Positions 1 through 5,681 of a stretch of 8,067 bases of DNA are shown here, piece by piece. Both the position numbers and the translations under genes were made by a program. Where the stretch lies: assembly GCA_035252905.1 (NCBI GenBank), contig DATFCQ010000346.1:1-8067 (forward strand), in the 5' to 3' direction. Numbering within the stretch: the first letter of the stretch is position 1; each line of letters begins with the position of its first letter. Source of the DNA: AP-15 sp035252905 (GTDB lineage: Bacteria; Pseudomonadota; Alphaproteobacteria; ATCC43930; CGMCC-115725). The notes under the pieces were generated by a model. It saw only the letters and a program-made list of their open reading frames with translations. It was not told where the DNA came from and did no database searches.

Positions 1-2714
1 CGCCGGCTGCTGCGGCGCCGCACCGGGAGGCCGCGCCGCCGCCGCCAAGCCGGGAGGACGACCCCAACCCTCTCGAAGCGACAATCTACCGTTTTATCCT
101 GCGCCACAGCCTGCCGCAGCAGCTCCTGCTGCTGGTATTGACCGTGGTGTCCTTTCCGTTCCTCTACGTCTCGCTCGACCTGCCGAAGACGATCATCAAC
201 CATGCCATCCAAGGCGGCTCGGCTCCGCGCAAACTGCTCGGGATCGAATTCAGCCAGATCGGCTATCTGTTTGTGCTGTGCGCGGCGTTTCTCGTACTCG
301 TCTTTATCAACGGAGGGTTCAAATACGTCATCAACACCTGCAAGGGCCAGCTCGGCGAGCGCATGTTGCGGCGGCTGCGCTTCCAGCTCTACCACCGCAT
401 GCTGCGCTTTCCGCTGAGCCAGTTCCACAAGACTTCCTCGGCCCAGATCATCCCGATGATCACCTCCGAGGGGGAGGCGCTGGGCGGCTTCATCGGCGAC
501 GCCTTTGCCCTGCCGGCCTTTCAGGGCGGCACGTTGTTGACGATCGTATTGTTCATGTTCATGCAGGATCCGGTGCTCGGCGCCGCCGCGGTGGCCCTCT
601 ATCCGTTCCAGCTCTATGCAATCCCCAAACTGCAGCGCAGGGTCAACCAGCTCGGCCGGTTGCGCGTGCGCGAAATCCGCCGGGTCGCCGACCGCATCCA
701 GGAGAGCGCGTCCGGCATCGTCGATGTGCGCGCCAACGACATGGTCAAATTGCAGTTGGCCGGCTTCGCCGATCTCCTCGGCCACATTTATGACATCCGA
801 TTTGAAATCTATCAAAGAAAATACTTTATAAAGTTCCTTAATAATTTTATCGCGCAACTGACGCCATTCTTTTTTTATTCGCTTGGCGGCTATCTGGTGA
901 TTCGCGGGCAGTTGTCTTTTGGCGGATTGGTTGCGGTGCTCGCCGCCTACAAGGACCTGGCGCCGCCGTGGCGCGAATTGCTCAATTTCTATCAGATCAA
1001 GGAGGATGCGCGGATCAAATACGAGCAGATCGTCGAGCAGTTCGACGTCGCCGACATGGTCGACGCCCACCTGCAACTGGCCGAGCCCGAAACCCCGGCC
1101 CGGCTCACCGGGGACGTCGCGGCGGTCAACCTGTCGCTCAGCGAGGATGACAAGAGCCGCGTCGTTGACGGCGTCAGCTTTTCCTTTTCGCTCGCCGAGC
1201 ACGTCGCCGTGATCGGCCAGGCGGGCAGCGGCAAGGGCGAGCTCGCCATGCTGCTTGCTCGGCTGATCGCGCCGACAGGCGGGCGGATCACGATCGGCGG
1301 CGCCGATCTGGCGGCGCTCCCCGATGCGGTCGTAGGCCGCCGCATCGGCTATGTCGGGCCTTCGCCCCATCTGTTCGCCGGGACGCTCTATGAAAACCTG
1401 TTCTATGCGCTGTCGCATCGCCCGATGCGGCCGGGCCCGCCCGAGGCGGCGGCCGGACGGCGCGCCCGGCGGCAGAACGAAGCCCGCAAATCCGGCAATA
1501 TCGAACTCGATATCCGCGCCGACTGGATCGATTACGAGGCGGCCGGGGTCGAGGACGGCGAGGCCCTGTCGCGGCGGATCATCGAAATCCTGGAACAGCT
1601 CGACCTTGCCGAAGACGTCTACCGGCTTGGATTGCGCGGATTGCTCGATCCCGCACAAAAGCCCGCCGCCGCGGAGAGACTGCTTGCGGCGCGCGGAGAA
1701 CTGGCCCGCCGGCTCGCCGCGGAGGGCCTCGGCGATCTCGTCGAGACCTATGACCCCGAGCGCTTCAACTCGAACGCGTCGGTGGCCGAGAATCTGTTGT
1801 TCGGGACCCCGCTCGGGCCCGCCTTCGAGGTCGCGGCGCTGGCCGAGAACACCTATGTATTGCGGGTGCTCGACAAGCTCGGCCTGACGCAGGACCTCGT
1901 CGAGGCCGGCCGGGAGGTCGCCGAGACGATGGTCGAACTGTTCTCCGACCTGTCGCCCGAGCACGAGTTCTTCGAGCAATTCAGCTTTATCGGAGCCGGC
2001 GATCTGCCGGTTTTCGCCGAAATCCTCGCCCGTATCGGCCGCGGGGGGACGCGCGACCTTGCCCGCGCCGATCGCGCCAAATTGCTGTCGCTGCCGTTCA
2101 AATTGATCCCGGCGCGGCATCGGCTCGATGTCCTCGATACGGCGATGCAGACGCGCCTGTTGGAGGCGCGGCGGGCGATCCGCACGGAATTGCCGGCCGA
2201 GGCCCGCCAACAGATCGAGTTCTTTGACGCCGGGCGTTACAACCGGGCCGCCACGGTGCAGGACAACATCCTGTTCGGCAAGATCGCCTACGGCGTCGCC
2301 GACGCCGTGACCCGGGTGCCCCAGATCCTTGCCGAAATCATCGACGCGCTGGCATTGCGCCAGACCATTCTCGAAACCGGCCTCGACCATGATCTGGGCC
2401 CCAGCGGCTCGCGTCTGTCGCCGGCGCAGCGGCAGAAGGCGGCGATCGCGCGCGCCGTCCTGAAGCGCCCGGATCTGTTGATCCTGAACGAGGCGACCTC
2501 GGCTCTCGACGGGCAGGCGCAGGCGGCGGTGATGAAAGGCTTGCAGCAAGAGCTGGCCGGCCGCAGCATCCTGTGGGTCTTGCAGCGACCGAGTCTGGCG
2601 CGAAACTTTGATCGGGTATTGGTGATGAGCCAGGGCAGATTGGAAGAGCAGGGGCGCTTTGCCGAACTCGACACCAAGGGCTCGCTGATGTCTCTGTTGA
2701 TTGCAGCCGAGTGA
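1..2714 (+). CDS. ABC exporter-like fused permease/ATPase, degenerate and expanded NBD (5' partial)
   Basis: The frame is open from base 3 to the TGA at 2712-2714, giving 903 visible residues. The only in-window starts are TTG/GTG codons near 138-146, inside the first hydrophobic helix, so I place the true start upstream. The visible N-terminus is a Pro/Ala-rich tail, then a type-I ABC exporter membrane domain (about bases 100-1000) with hydrophobic segments near 117-165, 258-312, 525-620 and 835-950. The nucleotide-binding domain follows from about 1100. Walker A is GQAGSGKG (1215-1238), with Gly where Ser/Thr should bind Mg-ATP. The Q-loop region (1350-1376) has Pro in place of Gln. The signature is LSPAQ (2415-2429). 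Walker B reads LLILNE with Asn for Asp (2487-2489) but keeps Glu (2490-2492). The H-loop His is Gln (2583-2585). About 280 extra residues sit between Q-loop and signature. It probably heads an operon with the next two genes. Substrate is unknown and ATP hydrolysis is doubtful. Confidence 0.88.
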   Translation, partial: PAAAAPHREAAPPPPSREDDPNPLEATIYRFILRHSLPQQLLLLVLTVVSFPFLYVSLDLPKTIINHAIQGGSAPRKLLGIEFSQIGYLFVLCAAFLVLVFINGGFKYVINTCKGQLGERMLRRLRFQLYHRMLRFPLSQFHKTSSAQIIPMITSEGEALGGFIGDAFALPAFQGGTLLTIVLFMFMQDPVLGAAAVALYPFQLYAIPKLQRRVNQLGRLRVREIRRVADRIQESASGIVDVRANDMVKLQLAGFADLLGHIYDIRFEIYQRKYFIKFLNNFIAQLTPFFFYSLGGYLVIRGQLSFGGLVAVLAAYKDLAPPWRELLNFYQIKEDARIKYEQIVEQFDVADMVDAHLQLAEPETPARLTGDVAAVNLSLSEDDKSRVVDGVSFSFSLAEHVAVIGQAGSGKGELAMLLARLIAPTGGRITIGGADLAALPDAVVGRRIGYVGPSPHLFAGTLYENLFYALSHRPMRPGPPEAAAGRRARRQNEARKSGNIELDIRADWIDYEAAGVEDGEALSRRIIEILEQLDLAEDVYRLGLRGLLDPAQKPAAAERLLAARGELARRLAAEGLGDLVETYDPERFNSNASVAENLLFGTPLGPAFEVAALAENTYVLRVLDKLGLTQDLVEAGREVAETMVELFSDLSPEHEFFEQFSFIGAGDLPVFAEILARIGRGGTRDLARADRAKLLSLPFKLIPARHRLDVLDTAMQTRLLEARRAIRTELPAEARQQIEFFDAGRYNRAATVQDNILFGKIAYGVADAVTRVPQILAEIIDALALRQTILETGLDHDLGPSGSRLSPAQRQKAAIARAVLKRPDLLILNEATSALDGQAQAAVMKGLQQELAGRSILWVLQRPSLARNFDRVLVMSQGRLEEQGRFAELDTKGSLMSLLIAAE
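1374..2384 (+). repeat. Three-copy internal protein repeat within the ABC NBD insertion
   Basis: A short element that normally follows the Q-loop once in an ABC NBD occurs three times: GTLYENLFYAL (from 1380), ASVAENLLFGT (from 1776) and ATVQDNILFGK (from 2250). Copies 2 and 3 are also preceded by similar Asp-containing lead-ins, YDPERFNSN (from 1749) and FDAGRYNRA (from 2223). Each copy is followed by one amphipathic helix that aligns without gaps over 19 residues: IIEILEQLDLAEDVYRLGL (1578-1634), VLRVLDKLGLTQDLVEAGR (1857-1913) and LAEIIDALALRQTILETGL (2328-2384). Shared columns include Leu at position 8, Leu at position 10 and Gly at position 18. Only the third copy leads directly into the signature motif, as in an ordinary NBD. 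Duplication of the NBD helical subdomain is inferred from this alignment. Confidence 0.65.
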
Positions 2715-2730
2715 ACAAGAGACGGCGGAC

Positions 2731-2737
2731 GGGAGGA
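2731..2737 (+). promoter_or_regulatory. Ribosome binding site of the cyclic-nucleotide-binding gene
   Basis: GGGAGGA is a near-ideal Shine-Dalgarno sequence three bases before the ATG at 2741. It decides the start against the in-frame GTG at 2711, which overlaps the end of the ABC gene and would add ten basic, unconserved-looking residues. Confidence 0.8.
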
Positions 2738-2740
2738 ACA

Positions 2741-3223
2741 ATGAGCCTGAAGCAGGAATTCGAGCTGCTGCGGCGCGTGCCGTTTTTCGCCGAGATCGAG
2801 CCGGCGAAGCTGAAATTGCTCGCGTTCATGAGCGAGCGGGTCGCCTTCGATCCGGGCAGAGTGCTGTGCCGGCAGGGCGATCCCGGGGATGCGGCCTATC
2901 TGATCATCGAGGGGCAGGCCGAGGTCATCGCCGAGACGCCGGCCGGCCCGATGGTCCTGGCCACCCTCGGGGCCAACGAGATCGTCGGCGAGATGGCGAT
3001 CTTTCTCGACGTGCCGCGCACCGCGACGGTCAGGGCCAAGGATCGCCTCGTCGCCCTGCGCATCTCAAAAGAACCGTTCCTGCGCATGGTGCGGGAATTT
3101 CCCAGCATGGCGGTCTCGATCATGCGCGAACTGGCGCACCGGATCGAAGCCATGAACAACCAACTGCGCAAGGCCCATTCCGAATTGGAGCGGCTGCGCG
3201 AAGGCGCCAACATCGCCGCCTGA
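2741..3223 (+). CDS. Stand-alone cyclic-nucleotide-binding domain protein
   Basis: The 160-residue protein is a CAP_ED-type cNMP-binding domain (about residues 10-125) followed by a charged helix that looks like a short coiled coil (about 128-155). The phosphate-binding cassette is visible: G83-E84, then P92-R93-T94-A95, with the Glu and Arg that contact cyclic-nucleotide ribose and phosphate in CRP and PKA-R. The upstream β-roll glycines (G39, G46, G49, G58) are also in place. There is no room for the CRP/FNR helix-turn-helix, so it is not expected to bind DNA. It more likely senses cAMP or cGMP and contacts a partner protein. It starts 26 bases after the ABC gene and ends 5 bases before the methyltransferase, so the ABC protein is the obvious candidate partner (inference). 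No signal peptide or membrane segment is seen. Confidence 0.85.
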   Translation: MSLKQEFELLRRVPFFAEIEPAKLKLLAFMSERVAFDPGRVLCRQGDPGDAAYLIIEGQAEVIAETPAGPMVLATLGANEIVGEMAIFLDVPRTATVRAKDRLVALRISKEPFLRMVREFPSMAVSIMRELAHRIEAMNNQLRKAHSELERLREGANIAA

Positions 3224-3228
3224 AGGCG

Positions 3229-3723
3229 ATGAGCCGGCTCGACAGCTTCATCCGCCGGCTTGAGGCGCAGCGCGCCTGCCTCGACCTCGCCACCCGGCTC
3301 GTGCGCGAGCTTGAAGGCGAGATCTTGGAAATGGGGCTCGGCAACGGCCGGACCTACGACCACCTGCGCCAGCTCTGCCCCGAGCGCCGGATCTATGTCT
3401 GCGAGCGGCGCTTGGCCGCCCACCCCGCCTCGATGCCGCCGGCCGAATTGCTGATCCTCGGCGACATGCGCGAGACCCTGCCGGCGCTCGCGGTGCGCCT
3501 CAAAGGCCGGGTGGCGCTCGCCCATTACGATGCCGGCAGCGGCGACGACGACGCCGGCCGCGCCCAGGCGGCGCTGTTGGGTCCGCTTTTCGCGCCGCTG
3601 CTGCGGCCGGGCGGCATCCTCGTCAGCGAGCCGCCCTTCGCCCTCGACGGTTTTGCCCCGATCGCCCTGCCCGAGGGGATCATGCCCGGGCGCTATCACA
3701 TGTACCGGCGGGTTGTGGCGTAA
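3229..3723 (+). CDS. Small class I SAM-dependent methyltransferase
   Basis: The 164-residue protein carries a Rossmann-fold methyltransferase core. SAM motif I is E34-M-G-L-G-N-G40. An acidic residue closes the second strand (E59, in IYVCER). GDMRETLP (78-85) matches the motif II/III region, ALAHYDAGSGD (96-106) the motif IV strand, and LLRPGGILVSEPP the later β-strand. Length and the opening (SRLDSFIRRLEAQRACLD, then the GLGNGRTYDHLR stretch) resemble the Methyltransf_17 family (Pfam PF12692, named from memory), whose substrate I do not know. The ATG lies 5 bases after the preceding TGA. The only Shine-Dalgarno-like AAGG overlaps that stop, so translational coupling is likely. No substrate-recognition domain is appended, so the target cannot be read from the sequence. 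Confidence 0.78.
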   Translation: MSRLDSFIRRLEAQRACLDLATRLVRELEGEILEMGLGNGRTYDHLRQLCPERRIYVCERRLAAHPASMPPAELLILGDMRETLPALAVRLKGRVALAHYDAGSGDDDAGRAQAALLGPLFAPLLRPGGILVSEPPFALDGFAPIALPEGIMPGRYHMYRRVVA

Positions 3724-3725
3724 AT

Positions 3726-3808
3726 GTAGGGCGGAAAAGCATAGCGCATTCCGCCGGGCGGAGCCGGATGTCGAAAATGGCGGAATGCGCTGCGCTTTTC
3801 CGCCCTAC
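3726..3808. repeat. REP-like long inverted repeat between convergent genes
   Basis: Arm 1 (3726-3755) begins GTAGGGCGGAAAAGC. Arm 2 (3779-3808) is its reverse complement at 28 of 30 positions, around a 23-base loop. The two mismatches are adjacent to one base (AT-A versus GC-A in the middle of the arm). It fills nearly all of the gap between two genes that end toward each other. The GTAGGGCGGA...GCGCAGCGCATTCCGCC pattern is like dispersed intergenic repeats I recall from many proteobacteria. It could also stop transcription from both sides, but neither strand has a U-tract after the stem. Confidence 0.8.
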
Positions 3809-3816
3809 GGTACGGG

Positions 3817-4614
3817 TCAGCCGGCAAAGGTGATGACAACCGGCACATGGTCCGACGGCCTCGGCCAGAAGCGGCTGTCGCGGCAGACCTGAGCCTCGAC
3901 CAGCGCCCTCATGAGGTCCGGCGTCACCCAGACATGATCGAGGCGGCGGCCGCGGTCGGCGGCCGCCCAGTCGCGCGCGCGATAGCTCCACCAGGTATAG
4001 AGCCGCTGTTCGGGCGGCACGAAATGGCGCACCGCGTCGACAAAGCCGCCGGCCTGCTGCAACGTCCCGAGCTTCTCCACCTCGATCGGGGTGTGGCTGA
4101 CCACGTTCAACAACTGCCGGTGCGACCATACGTCGGTGGCGAGCGGCGCGACATTGAGATCGCCGACCGCGATCATCGGCGGCCCGCCCCTCCGTTGCGC
4201 CGCAAACCACGCCGCGACCTCGTCGAGGAAGCGCAATTTATGAGCGAATTTCGGGTTTGCCTCGGGATCGGGGGTGTCGCCGCCGGCCGGGACATAGAGA
4301 TTGTGCAGTTCGATCCCGCCGGCGAGCCGCACGAGGGCGTGCCGGCAATCGCTGCGTTCACACCAAGCCCGCGTCTCCAGCGAGAGAAACGGCACCCGCG
4401 ACAGGATCGCGACGCCGTTATAACCCTTCATGCCGTGCACGAGCATGTGGCGATAGCCCTGCGCGAGAAGCGCCTCGCGCGGGAACAGATCGTCCGGCGT
4501 CTTGGTCTCCTGCAGGCAGAGGATATCGGGCTGCCGCTCGGCGACGAGGCGCAGCAGGTTGTCGATTCGCAGCCGGACCGAGTTGATGTTCCAGGTCAGA
4601 AGACGGAGCGGCAC
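3817..4614 (-). CDS. xthA: Exodeoxyribonuclease III
   Basis: This AP endonuclease and 3'-5' exonuclease acts in cytoplasmic base-excision repair. From the GTG at 4614 the protein has 265 residues, close to the E. coli length of 268. The exonuclease-endonuclease-phosphatase active site is complete: N9 (TWNINSVR), E36 (LQETK), the GMKGYNGVAILS loop (61-72), D152 and N154 (GDLNVAP), D226 (RRLDHVWVTP) and D255-H256 (SDHVPV). The YTWWSYRARDW segment (206-216) is typical of the family. A TTG at 4653 would add 13 Ala/Pro-rich residues, but the family normally begins just before LRLLTWNINS, and AGGA (4624-4627) sits 9 bases before the GTG. It is the last gene of the leftward block and is separated from the preceding hydrolase by 284 non-coding bases, so it may have its own promoter. 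Confidence 0.95.
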   Translation of the reverse strand: MPLRLLTWNINSVRLRIDNLLRLVAERQPDILCLQETKTPDDLFPREALLAQGYRHMLVHGMKGYNGVAILSRVPFLSLETRAWCERSDCRHALVRLAGGIELHNLYVPAGGDTPDPEANPKFAHKLRFLDEVAAWFAAQRRGGPPMIAVGDLNVAPLATDVWSHRQLLNVVSHTPIEVEKLGTLQQAGGFVDAVRHFVPPEQRLYTWWSYRARDWAAADRGRRLDHVWVTPDLMRALVEAQVCRDSRFWPRPSDHVPVVITFAG

Positions 4615-4676
4615 GGCGGCTAATCCTGCGAGCCGGGGCGGTGCAGCCGCCAAACCCTGAACGCCCAGACCCTGAA

Positions 4677-4717
4677 TGCAATGGCGCCCGGTCGGGGGGG
4701 AGGACCGGGCGCCTGCA
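4677..4717. promoter_or_regulatory. Strong hairpin in xthA leader
   Basis: GGCGCCCGGTC (4683-4693) pairs perfectly with GACCGGGCGCC (4703-4713) across a 9-base purine loop. The stem can extend by four more pairs (TGCA 4677-4680 with TGCA 4714-4717) if a 2-base bulge is allowed. Neither strand has a following T-run, so a rho-independent terminator is not supported. A leader RNA structure or protein-binding site is possible. Confidence 0.55.
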
Positions 4718-4753
4718 TGTCAGAAGCGTTGGGGGAAATCGGACCCGCAGGGG

Positions 4754-4767
4754 AAACGGGCCCGTTT
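4754..4767. promoter_or_regulatory. Perfect 14-bp palindrome, operator-like
   Basis: AAACGGGCCCGTTT is perfectly self-complementary with no spacer. It lies about 140 bases upstream of the xthA start and is flanked by a short hairpin on one side. Its symmetry fits a dimeric regulator site, but I cannot name a regulator. Confidence 0.4.
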
Positions 4768-4769
4768 AA

Positions 4770-4788
4770 GGAGAGCTGAGGGCTCTCC
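4770..4788. repeat. Short 7-bp hairpin next to the palindrome
   Basis: GGAGAGC (4770-4776) pairs with GCTCTCC (4782-4788) around a 5-base loop. On the - strand it is followed by TTAAACGGG, which is not a T-run, so terminator function is weakly supported at best. Confidence 0.35.
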
Positions 4789-4898
4789 CCGCTTCCGAGC
4801 CTAATATTTGGGGTATCCGGGACGAAAAAGGAAGAGGGAATCGTGCATAACGTTGTGTCAAAAACGCATGCTGATGGGGGGAACCAAATCAAATTCCC

Positions 4899-5672
4899 TC
4901 ATGCCGCGCGAGCTGACCCTGCAACACTAGTAGTAGTTGTAGTGCAAGCTCGTTCAAAAGCCGAGAACAGGGCCCGCGAGAACGGATTTTCCAACAATTT
5001 ATACTCCGGGTGCCACTGCACGCCAACCACAAATCGCGCCCCCGGCAAGCTGACGGCCTCGATTTGCCCGTCCGGCGCGATGGCCTCGACGACGAGCGGC
5101 GGCGCTGGTCGGTCGATGCCCTGCGAATGCAATGAGTTGACGGTGATCTCGCCGGCGCCGAACAACGCAAAGAGGCGCCCGCCCGGGACCACAGTCACGC
5201 TGTGCGCCGGGCCATAGGGGCCGTCGGGCGAATCCTTGGGCGAGCGGTGGTTGAGCCGGCCGGGCAATTCGTGGACCCGCTGGTGAAGGGTTCCGCCGAG
5301 CGCCACATTCAGCTCCTGGATGCCGCGGCAGATCGCCAGGATCGGCAGGTCGCGCCGCACCGCCGCGCGAATCAGCGGCAGGGTCGTGGCGTCGCGGTCG
5401 GGGTCGTGCAGGGTTCCGGGCTGGCTCGGCTCGCCGCCATAGTGGCGGGGCTCGACATTCGACGGGCTGCCGGTCAGCAACAATCCGTCGAGGCGGTCGA
5501 GCAGCCGGCACAAATCGGCCTTGGCGCCGACCGCCGGGATCACTACCGGCAGGCATGAGGTCGCTCCGACCAGGGCGTCGATATAGCGGTCGTTTGCCGT
5601 GTGGAAACGGCGCTCGTTGAGCGAGCGCAGACAGGCGGGAAGGCCGACGAGCGGCACGTCGTGAGCAGGCAT
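4899..5672 (-). CDS. Peptidase C26 / PuuD-like gamma-glutamyl hydrolase
   Basis: The 257-residue protein is a class I glutamine-amidotransferase-fold hydrolase. The nucleophile elbow is AICRGIQELNVALGGTLHQ with Cys at 115. The other triad members are H221 and E223 (GVQWHPEYK). LDGLLLTGSPSNVEP (61-75) is the family's oxyanion and substrate-loop region, and NSLHSQGID (179-187) is also characteristic. PuuD itself cleaves gamma-glutamyl-GABA in putrescine breakdown, but no other putrescine gene is visible, so the substrate is open. No separate synthase domain is present. The ATG at 5672 is 9 bases downstream of the lolA stop, implying co-transcription, though no strong Shine-Dalgarno precedes it. 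The C-terminus carries an unusual run of five threonines (4929-4943) followed by an Ala-rich tail beyond the catalytic fold. Confidence 0.87.
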   Translation of the reverse strand: MPAHDVPLVGLPACLRSLNERRFHTANDRYIDALVGATSCLPVVIPAVGAKADLCRLLDRLDGLLLTGSPSNVEPRHYGGEPSQPGTLHDPDRDATTLPLIRAAVRRDLPILAICRGIQELNVALGGTLHQRVHELPGRLNHRSPKDSPDGPYGPAHSVTVVPGGRLFALFGAGEITVNSLHSQGIDRPAPPLVVEAIAPDGQIEAVSLPGARFVVGVQWHPEYKLLENPFSRALFSAFERACTTTTTSVAGSARAA

Positions 5673-5681
5673 CGGGCGGCT

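Larger units (their letters stand above)
4615..4898. other. Non-coding leader region upstream of xthA with three inverted repeats
   Basis: I see no credible gene in this gap. Short open frames cross it, but they are low-complexity and lack ribosome sites. It carries three inverted repeats, listed separately, and a TTGACA on the - strand (4861 to 4856) with no good -10 hexamer 16-18 bases downstream. The part near 4790-4900 is noticeably less GC-rich than the flanking genes, as promoter regions often are. Best guess: the promoter and 5' leader of xthA, plus the end of the upstream transcript. Confidence 0.5.

Noticed and set aside
138..2714. TTG at 138 as the start of the ABC gene
   Set aside because: The frame is open to the left edge and the upstream codons encode a plausible continuation of the first membrane helix (EATIYRFILRHSLPQQLLLL), so the start lies outside the window.
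2741..3223. CRP/FNR-type transcription factor
   Set aside because: The protein ends about 35 residues after the nucleotide-binding domain in a charged helix, with no helix-turn-helix.
2896..3699. Long open frame on the - strand across the cNMP and methyltransferase genes
   Set aside because: It is a shadow typical of GC-rich DNA. It overlaps two genes with clear family motifs and its own translation is Arg/Ala-rich with no recognisable domain.
3726..3808. Rho-independent bidirectional terminator
   Set aside because: The stem is excellent, but neither strand shows the T-run that should follow, and the sequence looks like a dispersed repeat.
3847..4623. Open frame on the + strand opposite xthA
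   Set aside because: It is antisense to a complete exonuclease III with all catalytic residues, and its translation has no family motifs.
4833..4861. sigma-70 promoter on the - strand from TTGACA at 4861-4856
   Set aside because: The -35 is perfect, but hexamers 16-18 bases on (such as CCCTCT) do not resemble TATAAT. Retained only as a hint in the gap description.
4620..4892. Small - strand open frame in the gap upstream of xthA
   Set aside because: It has no family resemblance, no ribosome site, and is made largely of the inverted repeats described there.
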